Source: Bacillota bacterium (lineage in GTDB: Bacteria; Bacillota; Clostridia; Lachnospirales; Lachnospiraceae). From it: a stretch of DNA of 55,134 nt. Numbering within the stretch: the stretch's first letter is position 1; each line of letters begins with the position of its first letter. The stretch spans positions 1-55,134 of the forward strand of contig JAEZGK010000050.1 of NCBI GenBank assembly GCA_023437365.1. Direction: 5' to 3'. The notes under the pieces are model-generated. The model did no database searches, was not told the DNA's origin, and saw only the letters and a program-made list of their open reading frames with translations. The position numbers and the translations under genes are program-made. Shown here one piece after another: positions 44,222 to 53,246 of the stretch.

Positions 44222-45241
44222 TCAATGATATAGGTATGCTGTATAACCGTAAGCAAGTGTACCGGTGATTGCGGCATTCAACAATCGGACAATAATATAG
44301 GATTTTATGGATAGTCTTGAGCTTCCCAGAACGCTTTTGGTTTGTGCGATACCAGAACAGCCGCCAAAAGAGGTTAATATGGAGATCAGGACTATTTTTA
44401 TCGGCTCCTCCAGACGACTTTGGCAGATCTGGCTGACGCCCGTTGTTATCTCCAACATTCCTACGACCAGACCTTTCCAGATACCGACGTCCGGGAAAAT
44501 TGTATTCAGCAGCCGGGCAAGGATAGAGAATAGAATAATGTATCCACCTACTTTTGTAATGATTTCAAAGCCGTTCATGATGGAGGCATCAAGGAGCGGA
44601 AAAGAAAAGCGTGGTTGTGGATTCTCCAGGGACTGATTTGATTTCCCTGGTTTACTTGGGATGGCTCTGATTTGTGAATTGGACCTGGCGAACAGTAAAG
44701 CTGATCCCCGTTTTGATCTTAGCTGTGTCAGAATACGATAGAGAACGGCACTCAGGATCGCACTTATGTAAATTATAACGAATAATGCATATTTGATCTG
44801 GGGAAGCTTAAGCTGAGTGACTGAAATATATCCGAGGATGAACATAGGGCTGGCGTTATTACACATTCCGAGCAAAAACTGCCCTTCTTTGTGGCTGATT
44901 TTATTTTCGGCGATTAAGTCAGCAGTGGCCTTGGCACCCATAGGAATTCCGGAAAGAAAGCCCAGGGCGATCGGGTAACAGCCATTGCTACTGACACGGA
45001 AGAGTCGGCCGAGTACCGGATATAAGAAACGGCTGATCTGATCGGTGATGTTCAGACGGACGATCAGATTCGACAGGATAATGAAGGGCAGCAGATTTGG
45101 AAGCACATGCTCAAACCATAGCAATAAGCCGGCGCTGGCACCCTGAAAGGATGCATTGGGAAACAACAGCATAGCTAACATAAATATGAGGATTAGTCCG
45201 CGAATAATTTTGTTTTTCTTGCTATCTTCTGATTTTAGCAT
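44222..45241 (-). CDS. ylbJ: Sporulation integral membrane protein YlbJ
   Basis: This 339-residue protein has about eight to nine membrane segments and the gate/nucleoside-recognition motifs FEHVLPNLLPFIILSN, GFLSGIPMGAKATADL and GMCNNASPMFILGY. YlbJ is needed for spore cortex formation in Bacillus. It is transcribed on the minus strand, convergent with the coaD operon 25 bases away, yet remains in the conserved ylb neighbourhood. GGAGGTTAC precedes its start. It lies divergent from pepF with a 212-base gap that holds a large palindrome. Confidence 0.92.
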   Translation of the reverse strand: MLKSEDSKKNKIIRGLILIFMLAMLLFPNASFQGASAGLLLWFEHVLPNLLPFIILSNLIVRLNITDQISRFLYPVLGRLFRVSSNGCYPIALGFLSGIPMGAKATADLIAENKISHKEGQFLLGMCNNASPMFILGYISVTQLKLPQIKYALFVIIYISAILSAVLYRILTQLRSKRGSALLFARSNSQIRAIPSKPGKSNQSLENPQPRFSFPLLDASIMNGFEIITKVGGYIILFSILARLLNTIFPDVGIWKGLVVGMLEITTGVSQICQSRLEEPIKIVLISILTSFGGCSGIAQTKSVLGSSRLSIKSYIIVRLLNAAITGTLAYGYTAYLYH

Positions 45242-45321
45242 AGTAACCTCCGTTCTTTTCTATACTGATAATTTGATTTTGAATACGTTTTTGCCGAGGA
45301 AGGTGTAGGAATAAACCTCTA

Positions 45322-45353
45322 AGATTGAATTATTCTTTTGAATAATTCAATCT
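45322..45353. promoter_or_regulatory. Palindrome in the ylbJ-pepF divergent region
   Basis: AGATTGAATTATTC and GAATAATTCAATCT form a perfect 14-pair stem with a TTTT loop. There is no T-run on either side strong enough for a terminator. A regulator-binding site or a cruciform is possible. Confidence 0.5.
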
Positions 45354-45453
45354 GCTTCTTGAAGACAGCTGGTACATTTATTATAATTTATTGGTAGGCT
45401 TTTCATTTTATTCAATAATTTACATATAGCAATGATCAAAAGGAGATGGAAGG

Positions 45454-47259
45454 ATGTCAGAAAACAAGAATTTACCCAAAAGAAGTGAGGCAGAGGTAAT
45501 ATATACCTGGGCGATAGAGGATTTATATGCTTCCGATGATTTATGGCAGAAGGAATATGACATGCTGAAGGAGATGCTTCCGAAGGCAGAGGAATTCAAA
45601 GGAAGGCTCGGTAAGGCTGCGGGACTGCTGCTAGGCTTCCTGCAGCTGTCAGATGAGATCGGAAAGTTGATGGAGCGGGTTTATGTCTATGCAAACCAGA
45701 AGTGTCACGAAGATACAGCAGATGCGGTCTATCAGGACTTATCAAATAAAGCAACCGCCCTGTCGGTAGCAGTCAGCAGTGCCTTGTCCTTCGCTACGCC
45801 TGAAATTCTTTCGATTCCGGAGGAGACGATCGCAGAGTTCAAGCGGGAGGAAAAAGGCTTATTACTTTATGATTTTTATCTTTCGGACATTTTACGTTTA
45901 AAGCCGCATATCTTGTCAGGGGAAATGGAGGGGGTGCTGGCGGATGCGGGAGAGATTGCGGAAGCTCCCGGCAATATCTTCTCCATGTTTAATAATGCAG
46001 ATATCAAATTTCCGGAAATCCAGGATGAAGAAGGGAAGACGATCAGGATTACCCACGGCAGATATGGCCAGCTTTTAGAGAGCGCGGATCGCAGGGTCAG
46101 AAAGGAAGCGTTTGAAGGGGTATATGCAATCTATTACAGCTTTCGTAATACTCTGGCAGCCTCATATAGCTCCAATGTAAAGCAAGAGGTATTCTTTAAA
46201 AATGCCAGAAACTACTCCTCTACCATGGAGAAATCCCTGGATGCCGGGAATATACCGGTTGAGGTATACACGAATTTAATTGAAGCGGTTCATGAGAATT
46301 TGCATCTGATGCACCGTTATGTGTCACTCCGCAAGAGGCTGCTTGGACTGGAGGAGCTGCATATGTACGATCTTTATACGCCACTCGTAGGGGATATTAG
46401 GATGGAGATACCCTTTGAAGAGGCTAAGAAGATTGTTGCCAAAGGATTGCTGCCGCTGGGGGATGAATACCAGAAAATTCTCGCTGAAGGCTTCAACCAT
46501 CGCTGGATTGATGTCTATGAAAATGAGAACAAACGCAGTGGTGCATATTCGTGGGGAGCCTACGGTACCCATCCATATGTGCTTTTAAACTATAATGATA
46601 CATTGAATAATGTATTTACCCTGGCTCATGAGATGGGGCACGCGATTCACAGCTATTATTCAGACCGGACACAGCCTTATGTTTATGCCGGCTATAAGAT
46701 CTTTGTTGCTGAGGTTGCCTCCACCTGTAATGAAGCATTACTGATTGATTATATGCTAAAGAATACAGACGATAAGAAGCAGAAGGCATATCTGATCAAT
46801 CATTTCCTTGAGAAATTCAAGGGAACCCTTTATCGACAGACGATGTTTGCCGAATTTGAGATGATCAGCCATGGATTAGTCGAGCAGGGTGAAAGTCTGA
46901 CTGCTGATACCCTCTGTAAAATCTATCATGATCTAAACGTAACTTATTTTGGTAAGGACATTGTGGTGGATTCGGATATTGATATGGAGTGGGCAAGAAT
47001 ACCTCATTTCTATAATGCCTTTTATGTGTATCAATATGCTACAGGCTATTCGGCAGCAATTGCCTTATCCAGAAGAATTCTTAATGAGGGACCGGAGGCA
47101 GTCAAGGATTATATTAATTTCTTAAGCAGCGGCAGCTCGAATTATCCGATTGAACTGCTAAAGACAGCGGGTGTAGACATGAGCACGAAGGAGCCGGTGA
47201 ATCAGGCCCTGAAGCTATTTGAAGAACTGCTGGATCAGATGGAAGACTTAATGCAGTAA
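45454..47259 (+). CDS. pepF: Oligoendopeptidase F (M3B)
   Basis: This is a 601-residue cytoplasmic zinc metallopeptidase that cleaves oligopeptides. The HExxH motif is HEMGH at residues 392-396, with the third zinc ligand Glu expected about 25 residues later in VAEVASTCNEAL. The M3B profile covers nearly the whole length, and the protein ends in a helical tail. AAAGGAGATGG precedes the start. It is monocistronic, divergent from ylbJ. A gap of 332 bases with an inverted-repeat element follows. Confidence 0.96.
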   Translation: MSENKNLPKRSEAEVIYTWAIEDLYASDDLWQKEYDMLKEMLPKAEEFKGRLGKAAGLLLGFLQLSDEIGKLMERVYVYANQKCHEDTADAVYQDLSNKATALSVAVSSALSFATPEILSIPEETIAEFKREEKGLLLYDFYLSDILRLKPHILSGEMEGVLADAGEIAEAPGNIFSMFNNADIKFPEIQDEEGKTIRITHGRYGQLLESADRRVRKEAFEGVYAIYYSFRNTLAASYSSNVKQEVFFKNARNYSSTMEKSLDAGNIPVEVYTNLIEAVHENLHLMHRYVSLRKRLLGLEELHMYDLYTPLVGDIRMEIPFEEAKKIVAKGLLPLGDEYQKILAEGFNHRWIDVYENENKRSGAYSWGAYGTHPYVLLNYNDTLNNVFTLAHEMGHAIHSYYSDRTQPYVYAGYKIFVAEVASTCNEALLIDYMLKNTDDKKQKAYLINHFLEKFKGTLYRQTMFAEFEMISHGLVEQGESLTADTLCKIYHDLNVTYFGKDIVVDSDIDMEWARIPHFYNAFYVYQYATGYSAAIALSRRILNEGPEAVKDYINFLSSGSSNYPIELLKTAGVDMSTKEPVNQALKLFEELLDQMEDLMQ

Positions 47260-47380
47260 AAAATTATGGCAGATAATCCTAAAATAATGGCCGATTTTTC
47301 ATCGTTATGGTAGAGAAGGTGTACTATAATATAAACCATATTTCATATATGGCTATCGAGATGATTCATCAATGGATCTC

Positions 47381-47508
47381 GAGACAAAAGGTCATGCCAC
47401 CTACGGTGACATGATTAACTTGAATAAGAAAGCCTCCGGAAAGTAAGCTTTCCGAGAGCTTTCTTATTCAAGTGATCCGGCTGACTACTCATTCGGACCT
47501 TTTGTCGC
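47381..47508 (-). repeat. Nested inverted-repeat element, divergent type (reverse orientation)
   Basis: Terminal GAGACAAAAGGTC (47381-47393) and GACCTTTTGTCGC (47496-47508) are inverted with one mismatch. A CATGCCACC-TAC-GGTGACATG hairpin lies at one end. The interior is a perfect 16-pair stem (47418-47433 with 47458-47473). Read on the minus strand, the order of parts equals that of copies 1 and 2, so it is probably a related subfamily. It fills the gap between pepF and the MBL gene. The rest of that gap is AT-rich with no evident gene. Confidence 0.7.
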
Positions 47509-47591
47509 GCTAATTATTATATTTAATACGATTAATCACAATACTGACAATATTGGCCGTAATAACCAGCATCACAGAGGGGGACTTTATC

Positions 47592-48452
47592 ATGGGGAGT
47601 ACATATTACGATTTTACAGAAGTAAGACCGAATGTTTATCGGATTAACAGTCCGGAAAATGTCTTTTTGGATTTGTTTATCGGAAAGGAGAAGGCGTTGC
47701 TTTTTGATACCGGCTACGGATTTGATGATTTATTCGCCGCGATCAGAGAGAAGACGAATTTACCTTTAATCATTGTGAATAGCCATTGTCATCCTGACCA
47801 TGCCTGCGGTAATTTCTGCTTTACCGAGAAAATCTACATTCATGAAAAGGAAATGGATAGCTGCAGATGGTTTAATACTAGTGAATCCAGGAAGAATGCT
47901 GTAGAAGATGCCAGACAGATGGAGGATCCTTCTACGAAGGGGCATCGCAATATCCTGCCGAAGAATTTTGATGCAGAATATTACGTGAGTCAGGGAGCCG
48001 GTAATTTGGTGCCTGTCAGAGAGGGCGATGTGTTTGAACTTGGCGGAATTACCCTGGAGGTCTATGAATTCCCGGGGCATACCATGGGAAGCATTGGTCT
48101 GTATTATAAAGAAGAAAAGCTATTATATTTCGGAGACGCAATTAACAACTTCCTGTGGCTGTTCGTACCGGGCGGAGGTAATCTGAATACCTATCGGAAT
48201 TCCCTGTATAAGGCAAGGAAAATGGATTTTAATGGGTTTTATTGCGGACATAATCCGGTAGAGGGAACCAGACAGACCCTGGAGGAGTTTATTGAATGCG
48301 CCGAGAATTTAGATTATGATAGTGGGATTCCCTACGATGTTCCCATTGCACAGCTCTACCCTGCCAGAGTATGCCCAAGGAAGGGATACGGACCTTTCGA
48401 TTTTGATAAACCGGGTTTTTGCGCCATTGTTATCGGTAAGGATCGGTTGTAA
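47592..48452 (+). CDS. MBL-fold metallo-hydrolase
   Basis: The start at 47592 follows GAGGGGG at 47577-47583. An upstream in-frame TTG (47553) has no site. The 286-residue protein has the metallo-beta-lactamase motif HCHPDH at residues 65-70, the downstream PGHTMGS and FGDAIN, and YCGHNPVEG as the last metal ligand. Family members hydrolyse thioesters, phosphodiesters or lactones. The substrate here cannot be told. It ends 8 bases from the convergent tmcAL gene. Confidence 0.9.
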   Translation: MGSTYYDFTEVRPNVYRINSPENVFLDLFIGKEKALLFDTGYGFDDLFAAIREKTNLPLIIVNSHCHPDHACGNFCFTEKIYIHEKEMDSCRWFNTSESRKNAVEDARQMEDPSTKGHRNILPKNFDAEYYVSQGAGNLVPVREGDVFELGGITLEVYEFPGHTMGSIGLYYKEEKLLYFGDAINNFLWLFVPGGGNLNTYRNSLYKARKMDFNGFYCGHNPVEGTRQTLEEFIECAENLDYDSGIPYDVPIAQLYPARVCPRKGYGPFDFDKPGFCAIVIGKDRL

Positions 48453-48460
48453 TCGAGAAA

Positions 48461-49762
48461 CTATAGAATGAGAATACCATGCTGATACTCGTTCTCGAGT
48501 ATCGTGCCGTACTTATCATATACTGCCTGATTGTATAGGTGTGTAGCAAAGATATCGTTAGAAAGAAGCTTTAAGCCGACTTCATCCAGCTGCTGCTTTG
48601 CTCGGGTTACCTTTGTAATGACAGGAATTCTTCCGCTGCTTTCAATCTGCTTCAACAGCCGGGAGGATTCCTTTCTGATTCCTAAAACTCTGGCATAGGG
48701 AACATAGCCATGAGTCTCCAGCATACTGAGATCTTCCTTTTTAATATTCAGCAGGAGGTGAATCAGAGCGCGGTTAATCCGGGTTAGAGTCATGTTTCTT
48801 GTCTTAACTTCCTTTATAAATGCGGTGATGCTGCCAGGATAGCCACGGTAATTCTTTAATCTCCTTGCCAGATCGGGAGTGATGTCTTGATACTCTGTCA
48901 GAGAGATATCGTCCTCCTCCAGCAGTTTATATTTGATAATGGGTGCGAAATCCTCCTCAGTTATGGGGTAGGTCTTGTGAAGATGGTCCAATAAGAATTC
49001 AGCCACATCAGAAGGTACGCTTGCAAAAGCATCATTCAGTGTTGCCCCGGAAGTCTCGGCAGTACTGAAGATGGCGTTACGGAGTGCTGTTGCCGAGCTG
49101 ATGACAGAATGGTTTGGTTCCAGCATTTGTAACTTAGAGGTGGAAGACAATACCGGGTCGTGATATTGTGCCAAAATCCGCTGTATGGTTACAGGCTCCA
49201 GGGAGGAGGAAAGCTTCTTCATGGCCTTCAGGTATTCAATGCCTAAGATATTATTAGGTCTGGACAAAATATCGGTCAGGATCGCTGCATCGGAGAAGCC
49301 ATCCTTCACCAATGCATGTTCCAGAGCACGAACTCTGGCTGCAGGATAGGAGAGACCTTCCTTCAGCTGTTCCTGTAGACGGTCCTCGAAGGCATCAGGT
49401 GTAGAGAGAAGCAGGTCAGCTGCTTTGGAAAGCAGAGAAATGTTTCCCGCTTCACTTCCGAAGCAGAGCGCATCAACAACACCCAGCCGGTCAAGCAGGG
49501 CAACGGCACCGTGGGCAAAATACTCCGCACTCCCGGTTGCATAGCAGACCGGCAGCTCCAGAACTATATCTACCCCGTTTCGTAGGGCCATAGTCGTACG
49601 ACTGTACTTATCAATCATGGCCGGAGTACCGCGCTGAACGAAGTTTCCGCTCATGACTGCGATTACATAGTCTGCGCCGGTAATTCGTCGGGCTTCCTCT
49701 ATATGATATTTATGTCCGTTGTGGAAGGGATTATATTCCGTAATCAATCCGACCGTCTTCAT
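48461..49762 (-). CDS. tmcAL: tRNA(Met) cytidine acetate ligase TmcAL (YlbM)
   Basis: TmcAL activates acetate with ATP and transfers it to C34 of elongator tRNA(Met). The 433-residue protein starts VGLITEYNPFHNGHKYH, whose HNGH (residues 14-17) is the nucleotidyltransferase HxGH motif. The SGNFVQRGTPAMIDKYSRT block is typical. Length matches the family. It is encoded on the minus strand, divergent from pta, in the position where ylbM lies in the Bacillus ylb region. Confidence 0.95.
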   Translation of the reverse strand: MKTVGLITEYNPFHNGHKYHIEEARRITGADYVIAVMSGNFVQRGTPAMIDKYSRTTMALRNGVDIVLELPVCYATGSAEYFAHGAVALLDRLGVVDALCFGSEAGNISLLSKAADLLLSTPDAFEDRLQEQLKEGLSYPAARVRALEHALVKDGFSDAAILTDILSRPNNILGIEYLKAMKKLSSSLEPVTIQRILAQYHDPVLSSTSKLQMLEPNHSVISSATALRNAIFSTAETSGATLNDAFASVPSDVAEFLLDHLHKTYPITEEDFAPIIKYKLLEEDDISLTEYQDITPDLARRLKNYRGYPGSITAFIKEVKTRNMTLTRINRALIHLLLNIKKEDLSMLETHGYVPYARVLGIRKESSRLLKQIESSGRIPVITKVTRAKQQLDEVGLKLLSNDIFATHLYNQAVYDKYGTILENEYQHGILIL

Positions 49763-49870
49763 CGTCTCACGCTCCGTTCTCCTTCTGTTTCCTGCTTACG
49801 ATGATAGCATGATTTTATTTTAGCGTCAATTCTTACCAGGTTTTTATAGACTTTTTTCAATAAAATGTAC

Positions 49871-49899
49871 TTGTATCATGTGTGGTTTTGATTTATAAT
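49871..49899 (+). promoter_or_regulatory. Promoter upstream of pta
   Basis: TTGTAT and TATAAT are 17 bases apart, about 70 bases before the pta start codon. Confidence 0.6.
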
Positions 49900-49969
49900 A
49901 AAATTTATGGGTTTTCTAAATAATATACTATTATATTAAATACAAAAGCAGTAGGAAAGGAGATACATC

Positions 49970-50959
49970 ATGGGTTTTATTGATGGAATCAAAGAGAGAG
50001 CAAAACAGAATATTAAGACAATCGTATTGCCGGAGACAGAAGACAGAAGAACATTAGAAGCAGCAGCAAGAATCTTATCTGAGGGTGTTGCAAATATCGT
50101 TCTAATAGGTAATAAGGACGACATAGCTAAAGGTGCACAGGGCCTTGATATTTCGAAAGCTATAATCATTGATCCGAACGATACAGATAAACTTCAGAAA
50201 TATATCGATTTGCTAGTGGAAGTAAGAAAGAGCAAGGGTATGACTCCCGAGCAGGCTAAGGAGCTTTTAACCAAGGACTATCTTTACTTTGGCGTGACAA
50301 TGGTAAAAGCCGGAGATGCAGATGGCATGGTATCCGGAGCAGTTCACTCCACAGCAGATACCCTTCGTCCTTCTTTACAGATCTTAAAGACAGCTCCGAA
50401 TACGAAGCTTGTATCTGCATTTTTCGTAATCGTAGTACCCAATTGTGAGTACGGTGAAAACGGTACTTTTATTTTTTCTGATTCCGGTCTGGTACAAAAT
50501 CCGAATCCGGAAGAGCTTGCTGCAATTGCCGGTAGTAGTGCAAAGAGCTTTGAGCAGTTGGTTGGTAAAGAAGCAATCGTTGCCATGCTATCCCATTCTA
50601 CCAAAGGCAGTGCATCTCACCCGGATGTGGACAAGGTTGTAGAAGCGACCAGAATTGCCAAGGAATTATATCCTGATGTGAAGATCGACGGCGAGTTCCA
50701 GCTGGATGCAGCCATCGTCCCCAGTGTAGGTGCTTCCAAGGCTCCAAACAGTGACATCGCAGGCAAGGCCAATGTATTGGTATTCCCGGATCTGGATGCA
50801 GGTAACATCGGCTATAAGCTGGCACAGAGACTGGCTAAGGCCGAAGCATACGGTCCTATCACTCAGGGTATTGCTAAGCCTGTCAATGACTTATCCAGAG
50901 GCTGCTCCGCAGATGATATCGTAGGTGTTATCGCGATTACTGCAGTTCAGGCACAGTAA
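49970..50959 (+). CDS. pta: Phosphate acetyltransferase
   Basis: Pta converts acetyl-CoA and phosphate to acetyl phosphate. The 329-residue length is that of the short catalytic form. Typical blocks are KTIVLPETEDRRTLEAA, YFGVTMVKAGDADGMVSGA, FIFSDSGLVQNPN, and GPITQGIAKPVNDLSRG at the C-terminus. AAAGGAGATAC precedes the ATG. ackA follows after a 200-base gap containing tandem repeats. The two genes form the ATP-yielding acetate branch of fermentation. Confidence 0.97.
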   Translation: MGFIDGIKERAKQNIKTIVLPETEDRRTLEAAARILSEGVANIVLIGNKDDIAKGAQGLDISKAIIIDPNDTDKLQKYIDLLVEVRKSKGMTPEQAKELLTKDYLYFGVTMVKAGDADGMVSGAVHSTADTLRPSLQILKTAPNTKLVSAFFVIVVPNCEYGENGTFIFSDSGLVQNPNPEELAAIAGSSAKSFEQLVGKEAIVAMLSHSTKGSASHPDVDKVVEATRIAKELYPDVKIDGEFQLDAAIVPSVGASKAPNSDIAGKANVLVFPDLDAGNIGYKLAQRLAKAEAYGPITQGIAKPVNDLSRGCSADDIVGVIAITAVQAQ

Positions 50960-51018
50960 TAAAATTACAGTGCCCTACAGTAATAAATTGCAGTGCCCAC
51001 AGTTATCATTTACAGTGA
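50954..51018 (+). repeat. Tandem CAGTAATAAAnTTnCAGTGCCC repeats between pta and ackA
   Basis: Units of 24 and 22 bases plus a diverged third begin inside the last codons of pta, so the pta stop codon lies within the first unit. The repeats could set the distance or folding between pta and ackA messages. Confidence 0.65.
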
Positions 51019-51159
51019 CTTGCTATAAAATACAACAGCACTGTGCAGTATCATAAAGCAGTGCTCGACAAAATACAGTTTGATCCTATTAGGTCAGGCA
51101 GATGTCGGGTAGACAGAATATCTGCCAACCTACAATATAAAGAGAGGTTAAATATAATT

Positions 51160-52350
51160 ATGAAAGTATTAGTTATTAATTGCGGAAGTTCATCCTTGAA
51201 ATACCAGCTCATCGATTCTGAGAGCGAGAAAGTTCTTGCGGTTGGTTTATGTGAACGTATCGGCCAAGATGTCAGCTATTTAAAGCATACTCCTTGTGAC
51301 GGTGAAAAGGTAGTAATCGAAACAAATATGTCGGACCATGAGGTAGCGGTTCAGATGGTTCTGGATGCGCTCACGGATACAAAGCACGGTGTAATTCAGT
51401 CTCTGGATGAGATTGGTGCTGTAGGACACAGAGTGGTTCACGGCGGTGAGAAGTTTGCTTCCTCTACCATTATTAATGATGAGGTAATTAAGGCAATCGA
51501 GGAATGTAATGATCTTGCACCTCTTCACAATCCTGCCAACTTAATCGGTATTCATGCCTGCCAGAGTCTGATGAAGGGGGTTCCGATGGTCGCAGTATTT
51601 GATACAGCTTTCCATCAGACCATGCCTCCGAAGGCTTATCTTTACGGTCTTCCTCATGAATACTATGATAATTATAAGATTCGTAAGTATGGCTTCCACG
51701 GAACCAGCCACAGTTATGTTTCCAAGCGTGCTGCTCAGTTCGCCGGCTTAGATATCAACAATTCCAAGATTATCGTATGCCACCTTGGCAATGGTGCTAG
51801 TATCAGTGCTGTATTGAACGGTAAATCCATTGACACAAGCATGGGCTTCACCCCTCTTGCGGGGCTCGTTATGGGAACCAGAAGCGGTGATATCGATCCT
51901 TCCATAATCGAATATATCGCAAAGAAGGAAGGCAAATCACTTGATCAAATTATGAATCTCCTGAATAAAGAGTCCGGTGTTCAGGGTATGTCCAACGTTT
52001 CCAGTGACTTCCGCGATATTACTGCAGCTATCGCAAGCGGTAATAAGAAAGCATTGGTAGCCTTCGAAGTATTCTGCTATCGTGTAGCGAAATACATCGG
52101 CGGATATGTGGCAGCCATGAATGGCGTAGATCTGATTGCCTTTACCGCAGGTATCGGTGAAAATGATGGGAAGGTAAGAGAGTGGGTTTGCGAGTATTTG
52201 GGTTATCTTGGTGTGAAGATCGATGCTGAGAGAAATAAGCTTAGAGGTCAAGAGACCATGATTACCACAGACGATTCCAGAACTAAGGTCTGTGTTGTTC
52301 CTACCAACGAAGAATTGACAATTGCAAGAGAGACCGTTGCATTACTGTAA
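51160..52350 (+). CDS. ackA: Acetate kinase
   Basis: AckA makes ATP and acetate from acetyl phosphate. The start is set at ATG 51160, which opens with MKVLVINCGSSSLKYQ, the family's usual N-terminus. AGAGAGG lies about 12 bases before it. An in-frame ATG at 51043 would add 39 unrelated residues. The 396-residue protein has the VGHRVVHGGEKF, AVFDTAFHQTMP, YGFHGTSH and FTAGIGEN motifs. It is paired with pta. Confidence 0.97.
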   Translation: MKVLVINCGSSSLKYQLIDSESEKVLAVGLCERIGQDVSYLKHTPCDGEKVVIETNMSDHEVAVQMVLDALTDTKHGVIQSLDEIGAVGHRVVHGGEKFASSTIINDEVIKAIEECNDLAPLHNPANLIGIHACQSLMKGVPMVAVFDTAFHQTMPPKAYLYGLPHEYYDNYKIRKYGFHGTSHSYVSKRAAQFAGLDINNSKIIVCHLGNGASISAVLNGKSIDTSMGFTPLAGLVMGTRSGDIDPSIIEYIAKKEGKSLDQIMNLLNKESGVQGMSNVSSDFRDITAAIASGNKKALVAFEVFCYRVAKYIGGYVAAMNGVDLIAFTAGIGENDGKVREWVCEYLGYLGVKIDAERNKLRGQETMITTDDSRTKVCVVPTNEELTIARETVALL

Positions 52351-52398
52351 TTGATATCAAGGATAATTTACTTCCTCTTGGAATAAACTAAATTTTCG

Positions 52399-52427
52399 TT
52401 GACAAATAATAACTCAGTAGGTATAAT
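52399..52427 (+). promoter_or_regulatory. Consensus promoter of yceD-rpmF
   Basis: Perfect TTGACA and TATAAT with a 17-base spacer, about 60 bases before yceD. Confidence 0.88.
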
Positions 52428-52441
52428 ACAAGAAGTGCCGA

Positions 52442-52459
52442 CCGAATGACAACATTCGG
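52442..52459 (+). other. Hairpin in the yceD-rpmF leader
   Basis: CCGAATG and CATTCGG pair around ACAA in the presumed 5' untranslated region. It could be a stability element or a site for ribosomal-protein feedback. Confidence 0.5.
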
Positions 52460-52489
52460 CTATGCAGAGAATATTCGGAGAGATTTCAA

Positions 52490-53017
52490 ATGCTTATATC
52501 TTTGTCAGAGATAATGACCACGAAGGATAAAGTCGTGACAATTGAAGCCCCCATCGAGCTGGAAAGCTTTGTTTATCAGGGCGTAGCCTATGAGATTGCT
52601 CATAGGGAACCGGTTAACATGAGGATCACGAATCTTGGCAACAAGACAGTGATGATTGAGGGCAAATCGAATATTTCCCTGACCCTGTTCTGCAGTAGAT
52701 GCCTGAAGGAGATACCCTATCCAATGGACATCGAATTCCTAAAGGAGATTGATTTCAATCAAACCGAGGAAGAACGAGCAGAAGGACTGGATGAAACAAA
52801 TTATATTATTGGATACAATCTGGATGTAGACACATTGATTTATGATGAAATCTTAATTGATTTCCCCATGAGGTTACTATGCAGAGAGGATTGCAAAGGA
52901 CTTTGCAAGAATTGCGGCGTTAATCTGAATGAGAAGACCTGTGACTGCGATACTACGGTATTAGATCCCAGAATGTCAAAAATCCGAGATATTTTTAACA
53001 ATTTTAAGGAGGTGTGA
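52490..53017 (+). CDS. YceD/DUF177 family protein (YlbN-like)
   Basis: This 175-residue protein is the usual partner upstream of rpmF. It has the FCSRCLKEI CxxC pair and the C-terminal CREDCKGLCKNCGVNL cysteine cluster, typical of Gram-positive DUF177. YceD family proteins are linked to 23S rRNA accumulation. rpmF starts 5 bases after the stop, with the AAGGAGGTGTG site lying across the junction. A GGAGAG site precedes the ATG. Confidence 0.93.
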   Translation: MLISLSEIMTTKDKVVTIEAPIELESFVYQGVAYEIAHREPVNMRITNLGNKTVMIEGKSNISLTLFCSRCLKEIPYPMDIEFLKEIDFNQTEEERAEGLDETNYIIGYNLDVDTLIYDEILIDFPMRLLCREDCKGLCKNCGVNLNEKTCDCDTTVLDPRMSKIRDIFNNFKEV

Positions 53018-53021
53018 CAAG

Positions 53022-53204
53022 ATGTCTATTTGTCCTAAAGGTAAACATTCAAAAGCAAGAAGAGATAGCCGTAGAGCTAATTGGAAGATGACCGCTCCCA
53101 ACCTGGTAAAGTGCAGCAAGTGTGGCGAGCTCATGGTTCCTCATAGAGTATGTAAATCCTGTGGTTCATACAACAAGAAGGAAATCATTCCTGTAGAAGA
53201 ATAA
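53022..53204 (+). CDS. rpmF: 50S ribosomal protein L32
   Basis: This 60-residue zinc-ribbon ribosomal protein has KCSKCGELMVPHRVCKSCG with two CxxC pairs, so it is the zinc-binding form. The GKHSKARRDSRRANWKM opening is typical. It follows yceD closely and is the last gene before a strong terminator and the group II intron. Confidence 0.97.
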   Translation: MSICPKGKHSKARRDSRRANWKMTAPNLVKCSKCGELMVPHRVCKSCGSYNKKEIIPVEE

Positions 53205-53212
53205 TAAATACA

Positions 53213-53246
53213 AGACCTTCCGGGTTCACTCGGAGGGTCTTTTTTT
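53213..53246 (+). terminator. Intrinsic terminator of yceD-rpmF
   Basis: AGACCTTCCG pairs with CGGAGGGTCT (one G-T pair possible) and is followed by seven T. The group II intron starts four bases further on. Confidence 0.92.

Noticed and set aside
48484..48503. GATACTCG/CGAGTATC hairpin near the MBL-tmcAL junction as a terminator.
   Set aside because: It lies inside the tmcAL coding end and has no T-run, so it is not counted as a terminator.
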